A stretch of 64,000 nt of DNA from Desulfitobacterium_A nosdiversum (GCF_049860565.1 NZ_CP172056.1:3348001-3412000), one strand, 5' to 3'. Counted from the stretch's first letter, positions 33,254-42,750 are shown. The notes: generated from the letters alone by a model not told the origin. Program-made: numbers and translations.

Positions 33254-34795
33254 ATGAATACCGGCGCTCAGTCAATCGCTTTAGGACAGGACTTTACTCC
33301 TCAGACAGTCCACTACAATTTATCGGTTAATGAATTAGTTAATACTTCTCTCGCTCGCGGAGAAGGCGTTCTTGCTTCCACCGGAGCCTTGCGAGTCGTT
33401 ACAGGAAAATATACGGGTCGTTCACCTAAAGATAAATTTATTGTAGATGAACCCTCCGTTCATAACCAGATCGCTTGGGGAGAAGTTAATCGCCCGATAT
33501 CACAAGATTGTTTTGAGAATCTTTACGCCCAAGTTAGAGCTTATCTCGAAAATCGTGAACTTTTTATCTTTGATGGTTTCGCAGGTGCTCATGAAAAATA
33601 TCGCCTTCCTATTCGTGTGATTAACGAATATGCTTGGCAAAATCTTTTTGTTCATCAGCTCTTTATTCGACCCACCGAAGCCGAATTGGAAGCTCACAAG
33701 CCAGAATTCACGATTATTGCCGCTCCCGGTTTCCAAGCAAATCCGCAAACTGATGGCACGAACTCAGAGGCTTTTATCATTTGCTCCTTTGAAAAACGCC
33801 TCATTTTAATTGGGGGAACTCACTATGCCGGAGAAATGAAAAAATCCATCTTCAGTGTAATGAATTATTTTTTGCCTTTAAAAAATACGCTTCCTATGCA
33901 TTGTTCAGCGAATATCGGTAAAGAAGACGATGTTGCGCTCTTCTTTGGATTATCGGGCACAGGAAAAACAACACTCTCCGCTGATCCGAAACGTCGTTTA
34001 ATCGGTGATGATGAGCATGGCTGGTCCGCAGACGGAATTTTCAACTTTGAAGGAGGTTGTTATGCTAAGTGCATTGACCTCTCTGCCGAAAAAGAACCCC
34101 AAATATGGAACGCTATTAAATATGGGACAGTACTTGAGAATGTTGTACTAAATCCTAAAACGAAGGTCGCTGATTATAAAGATAAATCCTTTACAGAAAA
34201 TACTCGTGCAGCCTATCCCCTTAACCATATAGATGGAGCCGTAATTCCAAGTGTTGCCGGCCATCCTAAAGTGGTCTTTTTCCTGACTGCTGACGCTTTT
34301 GGAGTATTACCTCCTATTTCAAAATTAACTAAAGAACAGGCCATGGATCATTTTCTTTCGGGCTATACTTCAAAGGTGGCCGGGACTGAGCGTGGTATTA
34401 CCGAGCCTACAGCAACCTTTTCGACTTGTTTTGGAGCTCCATTCCTCCCGCTGGAACCCCGTGTCTATGCTAAAATGCTTGGTGAAAGAATTTCAACGTA
34501 TGACACGAAGGTCTATCTGGTCAATACCGGATGGTCTGGCGGTTCTTATGGCGTCGGTAAGCGCATGAAACTTGCGTATACTCGCGCTATGATTACAGCC
34601 GCGCTCAATGGCTCCCTTGAAAAGGAAAACTTTAAAGCTGATCCAACCTTTGGAGTACTCATACCCGAGCACGTCGACGGAGTCCCCAGTGAAATTCTTA
34701 CTCCCCGAAACACCTGGGAAAATAAAGAGGAATTTGATAAGGCTGCCCAGGATTTGGCCGCTCGTTTTAAAGAAAACCTGAAAAAATTCAAATAA
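33254..34795 (+). CDS. pckA: Phosphoenolpyruvate carboxykinase (ATP)
   Basis: A 513-residue ATP-type PEP carboxykinase, interconverting oxaloacetate and PEP. It has GRSPKDKFIVDE, the kinase-1a loop FFGLSGTGKTTLS and kinase-2 region LIGDDEHGW, GGCYAKCIDLS, and R-rich GITEPTATFSTCFGAPFL. AGAAAGAAGGAG precedes the ATG. It is flanked by tandem operator repeats and a terminator, so it is a single-gene unit. It would serve gluconeogenesis, or anaplerosis in the reverse direction. Confidence 0.97.
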   Translation: MNTGAQSIALGQDFTPQTVHYNLSVNELVNTSLARGEGVLASTGALRVVTGKYTGRSPKDKFIVDEPSVHNQIAWGEVNRPISQDCFENLYAQVRAYLENRELFIFDGFAGAHEKYRLPIRVINEYAWQNLFVHQLFIRPTEAELEAHKPEFTIIAAPGFQANPQTDGTNSEAFIICSFEKRLILIGGTHYAGEMKKSIFSVMNYFLPLKNTLPMHCSANIGKEDDVALFFGLSGTGKTTLSADPKRRLIGDDEHGWSADGIFNFEGGCYAKCIDLSAEKEPQIWNAIKYGTVLENVVLNPKTKVADYKDKSFTENTRAAYPLNHIDGAVIPSVAGHPKVVFFLTADAFGVLPPISKLTKEQAMDHFLSGYTSKVAGTERGITEPTATFSTCFGAPFLPLEPRVYAKMLGERISTYDTKVYLVNTGWSGGSYGVGKRMKLAYTRAMITAALNGSLEKENFKADPTFGVLIPEHVDGVPSEILTPRNTWENKEEFDKAAQDLAARFKENLKKFK

Positions 34796-34818
34796 GACTT
34801 AAACTTTGAATAGAAAAG

Positions 34819-34856
34819 AAAAGAACCTACTCTCGAGAGCGGGTTCTTTTCTTTTA
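34819..34856 (+). terminator. pckA terminator
   Basis: AAAAGAACC (34819-34827) pairs with GGTTCTTTT (34842-34850) followed by CTTTT; an inner CTCTCGAGAG lies in the loop. It can also serve the convergent gene ending at 34857. Confidence 0.8.
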
Positions 34857-35678
34857 CTACTCCATAAATAATTCGGGTTCTCTTCGTTCAGTGAAGTTAA
34901 TCTCTAATTCCAGTTTATGTTCTAAATATCCTGGATCGTCATAATATTTGGCATCGACTGGACAATTTTTAATGCAAGCGCCGCATTTAATACAAATTCC
35001 ATTGAGCTTAGCAACATTGTCATGATCAATGGAACCCATAGGACAAACGTTGACGCACAGCTTACAATCTATACATGAATCATTCGTCTTTGGTGTAACC
35101 TTGCGGATATCCACGGAATTATCTTCTTTATCCTTAGGCATATAATATTTTCGATACGGCTTATTACCTTTAACATAAATGCTCGAAAGTTTCTTTTGAG
35201 TTATTATTTTAGAATAGATTTGATGCGCAAAACCTCTTACAATAGCCATATCTTTTTCATCAGGTCTATTTTGTGCCAGGGTTTCTGAGAACGCGTGTTC
35301 CCCGATAAAAGCACCCCCGGCAATCACTTTAAACCCATCTTCTTCAAGTATATCTTTTAATTCGATCAACGCATCGTCATAATTCCGATTACCATAGACA
35401 ACAACTGGAACAGCTAATGCTCCATTGCCTTTTACTGTATTTAAAAAGTCAAGCAAAACATTAGGTACTCTGCCGGCATAAACTGGGACTCCAACAATAA
35501 CAAGATCATCCTCTGTGTATGAAATATCACAGGCTCTAAATTCCGGCCACGTAAAATTGAAAGTCTTATCCTTTGCTTCAAAACCAAACAGCTGAACAAG
35601 TTCTTGAGCTATTCCCAAGACTATCCTTTGGGTCGTACCTGTTGCGCTAAAGTATAAAGTATTAATTTTTCTCTTCAT
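34857..35678 (-). CDS. EFR1-family flavodoxin/ferredoxin fusion
   Basis: A 273-residue cytoplasmic electron carrier. An N-terminal flavodoxin-like domain begins INTLYFSATGTTQRIV (FMN phosphate loop) and is followed by two 4Fe-4S motifs, CIDCKLCVNVCP and CIKCGACIKNCP, near the C terminus. This domain order is the EFR1 family. The physiological partner is not known. It is separated from the MBL gene upstream by about 70 bp, possibly co-transcribed. Confidence 0.9.
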   Translation of the reverse strand: MKRKINTLYFSATGTTQRIVLGIAQELVQLFGFEAKDKTFNFTWPEFRACDISYTEDDLVIVGVPVYAGRVPNVLLDFLNTVKGNGALAVPVVVYGNRNYDDALIELKDILEEDGFKVIAGGAFIGEHAFSETLAQNRPDEKDMAIVRGFAHQIYSKIITQKKLSSIYVKGNKPYRKYYMPKDKEDNSVDIRKVTPKTNDSCIDCKLCVNVCPMGSIDHDNVAKLNGICIKCGACIKNCPVDAKYYDDPGYLEHKLELEINFTERREPELFME

Positions 35679-35747
35679 CTCTAAACCCCCGAAACCCTCT
35701 ATTTTTATCTATATATTTCTATTTCAAATTTATATTTGAGCAGAATT

Positions 35748-36653
35748 TTATTTAACTACTTTTTTATATTTAAGAAAGCCTTTTTCTATATTAACTTCTA
35801 TACTCCCAGTTTCAGTTAAATACTCAATATAGGATCTTAACATTCTTTCAATGAAGGCATATCTATAGATACTATTAACTTTAATGTTAAAATCTTTAAT
35901 AACCGCCTTTAAAATGTCTTCCATTGTCATTGATCCTTCAATAAGACTGTATATTTTTGCTGCACGACGTTTATAAAAATCAATGTTATCTGTAATCAGT
36001 TTATCTATTTCCTGATCATCATACATTCCCTTATGAGCCACAATATATTTGCTGCATTTTAAATCATAAAGCTTTGCTTTACTCTTTAAATCTTCTCTCA
36101 AAATATAGGCATAGGGCATTTTGGCCCCTGCCATAACTTCGTAACTAATAAGTGCATCCCCTACATATGCAACATCATCCGGGGTAACAATACAGATATG
36201 GCCGGGACTATGTCCAGGTGTATGAAGAATCTTAAATTTTATTCCGCTGATATAAATCCGATCCTGGTCATTCGGAATCATAATATCGGTCTCACAAACC
36301 ATATGTCCATAATGTTTGATTACTTCGGATAAGTTTTGACTGCTGTAATACACCTTAAGATTTACTGCCGAACTGCAGATAAGCGCTTCATAAGATGGCA
36401 TCGCGATAATACAGTTATATTTTTCCTTAAAATAACTGTTGTTTCCGATATGGTCTATATGGGCATGTGTGCCGATAATTCCCACAACCCGAAAGTTATT
36501 TTTTCCGAGAAGCTCTTCTATTCCTTCTCTTTCCCCTTTTTCCCAACCCGAATCCAGCAATATAATCTCATGCTCATTGATTTTGTAAAACGGGATATAG
36601 GTCATACCGGTATCGATACAAAAGGTCTTTCCCTTAACTCCTTTAATCTCCAT
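35748..36653 (-). CDS. MBL-fold metallo-hydrolase
   Basis: A 301-residue metallo-beta-lactamase-fold hydrolase with GTHAHIDHIGN near residue 80, LHTPGHSPGH and YVGDALI as further metal ligands, and a C-terminal helical extension of about 100 residues resembling a winged helix. ATG 36653 has AGAGG 7 nt upstream. The next gene downstream is the EFR1 ferredoxin, so a flavodiiron-like or redox role is conceivable, but the substrate is unknown. Confidence 0.82.
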   Translation of the reverse strand: MEIKGVKGKTFCIDTGMTYIPFYKINEHEIILLDSGWEKGEREGIEELLGKNNFRVVGIIGTHAHIDHIGNNSYFKEKYNCIIAMPSYEALICSSAVNLKVYYSSQNLSEVIKHYGHMVCETDIMIPNDQDRIYISGIKFKILHTPGHSPGHICIVTPDDVAYVGDALISYEVMAGAKMPYAYILREDLKSKAKLYDLKCSKYIVAHKGMYDDQEIDKLITDNIDFYKRRAAKIYSLIEGSMTMEDILKAVIKDFNIKVNSIYRYAFIERMLRSYIEYLTETGSIEVNIEKGFLKYKKVVK

Positions 36654-36776
36654 AGTCCTTCCTCTCATTTCTAACCCATTTTTATTTTCTATATGAGTTA
36701 TTATATAATTTTGATTCTAGCATATTATTTCCTTCCATTAAACTACTAACGGAATTAAAGAATTTTATAACAAAAT

Positions 36777-36808
36777 AAGCCGCGAGAACCTCCCTCGTCC
36801 CGCGGCTT
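36777..36808 (-). terminator. Terminator of the aminotransferase gene
   Basis: AAGCCGCG (36777-36784) pairs with CGCGGCTT (36801-36808), followed by ATTTTG on the minus strand. Confidence 0.8.
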
Positions 36809-36826
36809 AAAAATCGTTTTCAAATT

Positions 36827-38011
36827 TTATTTTAATTCCTCTATTAGGGCTTTAAAACCTGGCAAAGAGTTTTTAATCGTTTCATAAGATACACAGTAGG
36901 CAATTCGAATATACCCCGGACAGAAAAACGAAGTACCGGGTACAACAAGAATATTTTTTTCCTTAGCCAATCTGCAAAATTCAATATCGTCTTCAATTGG
37001 CGACTTTACAAACATGTAAAAAGCCCCTTCGGGTTTGATGCATTCATAACCATAGGATAGAAGCGAATGATAAAGAAGTTCACGGTTTTTGTTATAAGCC
37101 TCAAGATTAACTTTAGCATCCAGGCATTTTGCAACAACGCGTTGAAAAAGCGACGGAGCATTGACAAAACCTAAAATACGGGTGGCAATATTAGCTGCCG
37201 CAATAACATTTTCACTATCAGTTACCTCATCAGGTATAACAAGATAACCTATTCTCTCGCCCGGTAACGAGAGAGATTTGCTAAAGGAGTATCCAATAAT
37301 CGTGTTTGCATAGAACTTAGTGACATAAGGAACTTCAACCCGGTCATAGGCCAACTCCCGATAAGGTTCATCAGAGATAAGATAAATATCGGTTCCAAAT
37401 TCCTTTTGTTTCTCTCTTAAAATATCTGCGAGCTTGATTAAAGTCTCGTTAGAATATACAACTCCTGTAGGATTATTCGGAGAATTGATAATTACTGCTT
37501 TTGTTTGAGCGTTGATCTTCGTTTTAAATTCTTCAAGATTTGGCTGGAAAGTAGCCGTATTGGCAGATACGACGACTAATTCACCATCGTAGTTTTTGAC
37601 ATAGCTTTTATATTCACCAAAAAATGGTGCAAAGGTGATGACCTCATCTCGCGGATTCAGCAGCGTTTTAAAGATGACGTTTAAACCGCCGCCTGCTCCA
37701 ACCGTCATAATAATGTTATTTTGGTTAAAAGCTGTGCCGAATTTATGGTTAATAGATGCGGCAATGGATGCTCTTACATCCTCATATCCGGAATTATTCA
37801 TATAACCGTGAATGCTTATTGCATTTTCATGGTTAACGATCTCTAAAATAGCCTCTTTTACTTCTTGAGGAGGCTCAACACTGGGGTTTCCAAGGCTGAA
37901 ATCAAATACATTTTCAACTCCGTAAATAGCTGAAAGTCTTTTTCCTTCCTCGAACATGGCTCGAATAATCGAGCTGTTTTTGACATGCTCCTGCATTTTT
38001 TCCGATATCAT
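36827..38011 (-). CDS. Class I/II pyridoxal-phosphate aminotransferase
   Basis: A 394-residue fold-type I aminotransferase related to aspartate aminotransferases. Features are FDFSLGNPSVEPP near the start, VGAGGGLNVIFKT, NSPNNPTGVVYS, ISDEPYRELAY and SFSKSLSLPGERIGY with the PLP lysine, then an Arg near the C terminus for the substrate carboxylate. ATG 38011 is better placed to its ribosome site than the longer frame from 38041. It is a single gene. Amino-donor specificity is undetermined. Confidence 0.92.
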   Translation of the reverse strand: MISEKMQEHVKNSSIIRAMFEEGKRLSAIYGVENVFDFSLGNPSVEPPQEVKEAILEIVNHENAISIHGYMNNSGYEDVRASIAASINHKFGTAFNQNNIIMTVGAGGGLNVIFKTLLNPRDEVITFAPFFGEYKSYVKNYDGELVVVSANTATFQPNLEEFKTKINAQTKAVIINSPNNPTGVVYSNETLIKLADILREKQKEFGTDIYLISDEPYRELAYDRVEVPYVTKFYANTIIGYSFSKSLSLPGERIGYLVIPDEVTDSENVIAAANIATRILGFVNAPSLFQRVVAKCLDAKVNLEAYNKNRELLYHSLLSYGYECIKPEGAFYMFVKSPIEDDIEFCRLAKEKNILVVPGTSFFCPGYIRIAYCVSYETIKNSLPGFKALIEELK

Positions 38012-38172
38012 GACGTTTAACCTTCCTTCCGTACTACTCAAATGTGAAACGTTTTGCTTAATAAATCGTGTACTACTACACTACCGTAATTTTAACCCAG
38101 TGGCAAGTAGAAAACAGTATTTTACTCAAAAAGCTTATTGCCTCCAAATATACATAAGTATACGATTAACGG

Positions 38173-38940
38173 TTACCTAACCCTGAATTCATAATATGAA
38201 TCATTTGCCTTTCCCGATCCATCCATGACAAAATAGCGTTCCCAAAACTGAACCTGATTTTGCCGATCGATCAATAGGATTGTCGATGAACGCGTACCAT
38301 AATCCGGACTCACGATATATAAAGGGGAAAGCATACGTTCTCTTTCTATACTAATTCCTGTATGGGGAAGTTCAGAATCATTAAAAATTTCCTGATCCGC
38401 TAAAATCTCGAACAAGCTCTCAATACGAATATTCGGCTCCTGAAGACAGCCTGCCAAAGCCATTACCCCTTTTCTAACCTTTGGCCATCCGACATCAAGC
38501 AAGTTATTGCTCAGACCATGGACACCTTTTTCAACTCGATGGATCAACCGCTCCCGGTTAGAGTAGTAATAAATTGATTCTGCTGTGCCAGCCAATAGGT
38601 TGAACCCATTATACTCTCTGTCTTTTTGATGCAGACCATGTAAAAAATCTTCTGCAGAGCGATCCCCTGTCAAATAATTACGGACTAAATGTCCTCGAGA
38701 AGGAGCATTAGGCCGCTCGTAAAGAGGGTCACGATAATTCGTCAGAGCAGCAAATCGACCCGTAGTCGTTACCCCCATCCATGTTCCCCCCTGTTCGAGA
38801 TCTTTTCCAGCTAAAACTGAGGGATAATCCGGCCAGAAGTTTGCGGATAAGGTTGGGCGCTTATAAAACTCATCTCGGTTGGCTGCGACAATGAGCTTGT
38901 AGCGCGGATGATCATCATACGCCAAAAGAATCAAACACAT
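38173..38940 (-). CDS. NRDE (TANGO2-like) family protein
   Basis: A 255-residue protein beginning MCLILLAY with the catalytic-type N-terminal Cys2 and the family name motif ANRDEFYKRP. GGTWMGVTTTGRFAALTNYRD completes the N-terminal nucleophile-like fold. The family is called TANGO2 in eukaryotes; its biochemical role is still debated (heme or lipid handling). It lies 45 bp downstream of the macrodomain gene in the same direction. Confidence 0.9.
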   Translation of the reverse strand: MCLILLAYDDHPRYKLIVAANRDEFYKRPTLSANFWPDYPSVLAGKDLEQGGTWMGVTTTGRFAALTNYRDPLYERPNAPSRGHLVRNYLTGDRSAEDFLHGLHQKDREYNGFNLLAGTAESIYYYSNRERLIHRVEKGVHGLSNNLLDVGWPKVRKGVMALAGCLQEPNIRIESLFEILADQEIFNDSELPHTGISIERERMLSPLYIVSPDYGTRSSTILLIDRQNQVQFWERYFVMDGSGKANDSYYEFRVR

Positions 38941-38985
38941 CTTTAATGTTACCTCCTTGCCGGTATGATTCCTTTGCCCATAATC

Positions 38986-39810
38986 TTATTCCAGTAAGTT
39001 TCTATAGATCGTATAATCTTCTAAGCTAAAAACATTAAACAAAACTCTTTCTATTTTTTCGCCATGGATATCTAAGAAGTCACATACCGTTTTCACCGCA
39101 ATTTCAGCTGCTTTCTGCGGAGGAAAATGAAACGCCCCTGTCGATATACAGCAGAAGGCTATCGTTTTAACATTGTGCGCCGCCGCTAACTCTAAACACG
39201 ACCGATAGCAATCTGCAAGCTGTTGAAATTGGTTAGCAGTCACGCTTCCTGTGATAATCGGGCCAACGGTATGCAAAACATATTTGCAAGGAAGATTGTA
39301 TGCGCTTGTTATTTTAGCTTTACCTGTTTCCTCCGGATGCCCCTGCCTCCTTATGATTTCATCGCATTCCAGGCGCAGCTGGATCCCTGCCGCTGAATGG
39401 ATAGCATTATCAATACAAAAATGCCCTGGTACAAAGCACCCGAGAAGTTGATCATTGGCCGCATTAACAATCGCGTCAACATTTAGCGTGCAAATATCTC
39501 CTTGCCAGAGGTAAAGTTTATCCGCATGGCAAATCGTAGAATTAGGGTAATCTTCAAGAACCGTTTTCAGCTTTGTTCCATCTACAATTCCTTTTTCCCT
39601 TGTTTCTTCAGAAAGAAGTTTATCTTGAATTTCAAGAAATTCCTCGCTGATTGGCCGAGCAGGTCTAACATTCATTAAAGACCTCAATAGACTTCTCTTT
39701 TCTGCATAAGCCGTTGGAATTTCAAAATTTGCATAGCGCCTATCTTCTGCTAGCAGCCTTTTAATTAGAAAGTCTAAAGCATTCTCTTGAGTCATATTGC
39801 TTTTATTCAT
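38986..39810 (-). CDS. Zinc-containing macrodomain, protein-ADP-ribose hydrolase
   Basis: A 274-residue protein: an N-terminal helical part of about 80 residues, then a macrodomain with LWQGDICTLNVDAIVNAAND. The motif GCFVPGHFCIDNAIH is that of zinc-dependent macrodomains (Cys/His ligands) known to remove ADP-ribose from modified proteins. CCISTGAFHFPPQKAA is the second phosphate loop. No sirtuin or lipoyl-carrier partner is adjacent, unlike the SirTM operons described elsewhere. GGAGG precedes the ATG. Confidence 0.9.
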   Translation of the reverse strand: MNKSNMTQENALDFLIKRLLAEDRRYANFEIPTAYAEKRSLLRSLMNVRPARPISEEFLEIQDKLLSEETREKGIVDGTKLKTVLEDYPNSTICHADKLYLWQGDICTLNVDAIVNAANDQLLGCFVPGHFCIDNAIHSAAGIQLRLECDEIIRRQGHPEETGKAKITSAYNLPCKYVLHTVGPIITGSVTANQFQQLADCYRSCLELAAAHNVKTIAFCCISTGAFHFPPQKAAEIAVKTVCDFLDIHGEKIERVLFNVFSLEDYTIYRNLLE

Positions 39811-39840
39811 AACATTTCCTCCGCATTGCAGCTACCCAAA

Positions 39841-39870
39841 AGGGTTATCACTAAATTCAGCGGTAACCCT
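39841..39870 (-). terminator. Terminator of nfo
   Basis: AGGGTTA (39841-39847) pairs with TAACCCT (39864-39870); TTTT follows on the minus strand. Confidence 0.5.
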
Positions 39871-39879
39871 AGTTTTTCT

Positions 39880-40716
39880 TTACAACTCTTTATAAATACT
39901 TCTGAGCAAAGCGATTTCCTGAGCATAGCCTGTTAGGTCATTCGGCGTTTCAAGAAAGAAAGGCAGATCTCTTAATTTAGGATGATTGATAATCCGCGTG
40001 ATCGCTTCCAAACCCAGAGAACCTTCACCAATCTTAGCATGGCGGTCTTTATGACTCCCCCTCGGATTCATACTATCATTAAGATGGATTGCATAAAGCC
40101 TGTCCAATCCAATAACTTGATCAAAATGATCCAGCACCCCATCAAGATCGTTCAAAATATCATAACCGCCATCATAAATATGACAGGTATCTAAGCAAAC
40201 GCCCACCTTATCCGATAAAATAACACCATCAAGAATCTGCTTAAGCTGTTCAAACGAAGAACCAACTTCCGTTCCTTTCCCCGCCATAGCCTCTAATAAA
40301 ACTGTCGTCGTTTGTTCCGGTTTTAAAAGCGCATTCAGCAAAGATGTAATCTGCTCTATCCCTTTCTCTACCCCTTGCCCGACATGGCTTCCGGGATGGA
40401 AGTTGTAAAGATTATGGGGTAAATACTCCATCCGTACTAAATCATCAGCCATTACTTGGGTTGCAAACTCACGTGTCCTTTCATCTGCAGAGCAGGCATT
40501 TAGCGTATATGGCGCATGGGCTAAAAGCGTTGCAAATTTATTTTCACTAACAAGCTTAAGCAAATCCTCCGCATCCTTTGGATCAATTTCCTTAGCTTTG
40601 CTTCCTCGGGGATTACGGGTAAAAAACTGAAACGTGTTAGCCTTTATTTTTAATGCATCCTTTCCCATTGCATGAAAACCTTTCGCAACGGATAAATGGC
40701 AGCCAATCTTTAACAT
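39880..40716 (-). CDS. nfo: Endonuclease IV (AP endonuclease)
   Basis: A 278-residue zinc-dependent AP endonuclease of base-excision repair. Metal-binding segments include FHPGSHVGQG, LLEAMAGKGTEVG, CLDTCHIYDGGYD, HLNDSMNPRGSHKDRHAKIGEG and FFLETPND. It starts 2 bp after the EamA transporter stop, with the ribosome site inside the transporter gene's end, so the two are co-transcribed. Confidence 0.96.
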   Translation of the reverse strand: MLKIGCHLSVAKGFHAMGKDALKIKANTFQFFTRNPRGSKAKEIDPKDAEDLLKLVSENKFATLLAHAPYTLNACSADERTREFATQVMADDLVRMEYLPHNLYNFHPGSHVGQGVEKGIEQITSLLNALLKPEQTTTVLLEAMAGKGTEVGSSFEQLKQILDGVILSDKVGVCLDTCHIYDGGYDILNDLDGVLDHFDQVIGLDRLYAIHLNDSMNPRGSHKDRHAKIGEGSLGLEAITRIINHPKLRDLPFFLETPNDLTGYAQEIALLRSIYKEL

Positions 40717-40718
40717 GG

Positions 40719-41651
40719 TTAATTTCCTTCCTTCTTAAGGTCCTTGATTTTAATCCAATGAAATAGATCAATCTTCCCGACTTTTTGAGCAGTTCTTTCT
40801 AATCGTTCACTTAGGAAAGTAGAACTAAGGATTAAAACTCCCCCTGCTATTTGAATAAGGCTCATATTCTCACCCAAGAATATCGCTGCAAAAATAACTG
40901 CCGAAATAGGATCAATATAACTTAAAACAGCGATCGTCTGACCTTTTAATTCTTTAACCGCTGAAAAATACAAATAGTAAGCAATTCCGGTATGAAAGAT
41001 TCCAAGAATCAAAATCATAAGACCCGAATAAAGGGTTAAGCTCGAAAAATTAATATTATCTTTTATCAAGATATAGGGAAAAAGGATTAAAGAAGCAACC
41101 AATAATTGAATGATGGTCGTCTCTTGATCAGGTAGATTCTTAATAAATTTATTCATCAAAATAACACCGGCATATAAGATTGCTGCGGATAAACCGTAGA
41201 GTATCCCAATAACCTGATTATATACCCCTCCGACATTTCCATCAGGATTAACAATTAAAAATAAGCCAATCATCGCCGTAAGGATACACCCAACTTTAAT
41301 GTAAGTCAGTTTTTCCTTAAGCACAAAAGGGGCCAAAGCCATAACAAAAATCGGAGCAAAATAGTAACTTAATGTTGCAATGGCAATCGTCGTATATCTA
41401 TAGGCCTGGAATAGAAAAATCCAGTTCAGGCCTATTGCTGTGCCTGATAAAATAAGCAATTTACCGTTTTCTTTTATAGATGTGAAAGAAGGCCTTTGTT
41501 TTGCCCAAAAACCAACACCTATCAAAAATGAACACCCAATGACACCTCGAAGAAATGCAATCTCGCTCGAAGATAAATTGATGTGTTTCACAAAAACCCC
41601 TATGCTTCCAAAGATAAGCATAGCTGTTACGAGCTTGAATTTACCTTTCAC
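40719..41651 (-). CDS. EamA (DMT) family transporter
   Basis: A 310-residue drug/metabolite-type transporter with ten predicted spans in two EamA repeats (for example FGSIGVFVKHINLSSSEIAFLRG in the first). Translation starts at GTG with GGGGAG 7 nt upstream. It is the first gene of a two-gene unit with nfo. The substrate is unknown; such proteins export amino acids, nucleobases or other metabolites. Confidence 0.88.
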   Translation of the reverse strand: MKGKFKLVTAMLIFGSIGVFVKHINLSSSEIAFLRGVIGCSFLIGVGFWAKQRPSFTSIKENGKLLILSGTAIGLNWIFLFQAYRYTTIAIATLSYYFAPIFVMALAPFVLKEKLTYIKVGCILTAMIGLFLIVNPDGNVGGVYNQVIGILYGLSAAILYAGVILMNKFIKNLPDQETTIIQLLVASLILFPYILIKDNINFSSLTLYSGLMILILGIFHTGIAYYLYFSAVKELKGQTIAVLSYIDPISAVIFAAIFLGENMSLIQIAGGVLILSSTFLSERLERTAQKVGKIDLFHWIKIKDLKKEGN

Positions 41652-41766
41652 CGTGTTCTCCCCTTGCAGTAACTTCTATTTTCCGATTTATAATTATTCT
41701 CATTATCTTCATTGTTAATATTCAACCTTATTTTGCAAAATTCCTCCCGCACTAGTTATTACCTAT

Positions 41767-41791
41767 AAAAAAACAGCTTTAAAAGCTGTTT
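41767..41791 (-). terminator. Terminator of the DUF134 gene
   Basis: AAACAGCTTT (41771-41780) pairs with AAAGCTGTTT (41782-41791), with a run of Ts following on the minus strand. Confidence 0.85.
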
Positions 41792-41813
41792 CATTTTGAC
41801 TTAAACTCAGTTA

Positions 41814-42263
41814 TTACTCACACTCTAATTTTAGGGGACAGGAACATTTACCCTTATCGCAAACGAGATTTTTTGAACCGCATTTTTTGCATACTCTTCC
41901 GTTTTCTTCAAAGGTTGATTCAATAATCTCCCCGCAGGCAAGACATTTAAGCTGACAAACATTACGCGTATAATTCCCGCCGCCCACAGAGATCGGCCGG
42001 TCCTTAATCAGTGCCGTAACAACTTTCTTTCTTGCTTCATCAATAATATTTTGAAAGGTCTGACGGGATACCTGCATTCTTTCAGCACATTCTTCCTGAT
42101 TTAGGCCTTCGATATCCTTTAATCTCATTGCTTCCAACTCTTCGACTTTTAGCTGAATTTCGTCAACATCATTGAGTTTACTGCAATTCCCCTTCGGACA
42201 TGGAGCGAAGAATTTATTCTCAGGAACATATTCAACTTTTCTCCATTTAATCGGTCTGGGCAT
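41814..42263 (-). CDS. DUF134 (UPF0251) helix-turn-helix protein
   Basis: A 149-residue DNA-binding-like protein. The start MPRPIKWRKVEYVP and the region LEAMRLKDIEGLNQEECAERM with a sigma-region-4-like helix-turn-helix (QVSRQTFQNIIDEA) define DUF134. A C-terminal extension carries zinc-ribbon-like cysteines (CLACGEI, CKKCGSK, CDKGKCSC). The gene stands with CsoR-like and NifX-like genes. A long perfect palindrome lies just upstream, a likely autoregulatory site. Confidence 0.88.
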   Translation of the reverse strand: MPRPIKWRKVEYVPENKFFAPCPKGNCSKLNDVDEIQLKVEELEAMRLKDIEGLNQEECAERMQVSRQTFQNIIDEARKKVVTALIKDRPISVGGGNYTRNVCQLKCLACGEIIESTFEENGRVCKKCGSKNLVCDKGKCSCPLKLECE

Positions 42264-42333
42264 TATTACCCTCCTTATATCTCATTGAATAATACCAAGA
42301 ACATTACTATTAAATATTATCATGACAATTTCT

Positions 42334-42377
42334 GTTGTCAATTAATGATTAGTGTCTTAATCATTAATTGACAACAA
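42334..42377. repeat. 19-bp-arm palindrome upstream of the DUF134 gene
   Basis: Arms 42334-42352 and 42359-42377 are perfectly complementary (TGTTGTCAATTAATGATTA and its reverse complement) with a 6-nt loop. An extra TGACAA at 42324-42329 gives a third copy of the TTGTCA half-site. No T tract follows, so an operator is more likely than a terminator. Confidence 0.75.
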
Positions 42378-42450
42378 AATTAGCATTTTAGACTTCTTAG
42401 GCCAAACTCATGCTAACTCCTTAAAGTATAAGCTTGAGTTGAATTTAGAT

Positions 42451-42750
42451 TTATTCGTTAGATAAGACTTTATACTGGGACACTCTCATTAAAATTTCAA
42501 TTGGTTTTTTTAAAGCTTCTATATTTTTATCTCCATTTTGGAGTGTTTCGGAAATGCATGTATTTGCATAATGCTGAGCGGCAACGGATGTTGTTTTCGC
42601 GACAGCGGAACGGATTGCTTCAAGCTGAAAAATAATTTCATCGTAAGGTCTGTCTTCAATCAGCATTTTTTCAACTGCGTTAACATGGCCTTTGATGCAA
42701 TGTATTCTGTTTATGATTTGTTTATTTTCAGCTGATATCATTTTATCCAT
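42451..42750 (-). CDS. CsoR/FrmR-family metal-type regulator, lacking the first cysteine
   Basis: A 99-residue all-helical regulator of the CsoR/RcnR family, with INRIHCIKGHVNAVEKMLIED at the N terminus and LEAIRSAVAKTTSVAAQHYANTC in helix 2. The position that is Cys in copper-, formaldehyde- and persulfide-sensing members reads Asp37 (RPYDEI), whereas His60 and Cys65 remain. The sensed ligand is therefore likely different from copper. A palindrome ATTGGCATATGTCAAT lies 70 bp upstream and recurs before the NifX-like gene, which suggests it controls both. Confidence 0.88.
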   Translation of the reverse strand: MDKMISAENKQIINRIHCIKGHVNAVEKMLIEDRPYDEIIFQLEAIRSAVAKTTSVAAQHYANTCISETLQNGDKNIEALKKPIEILMRVSQYKVLSNE

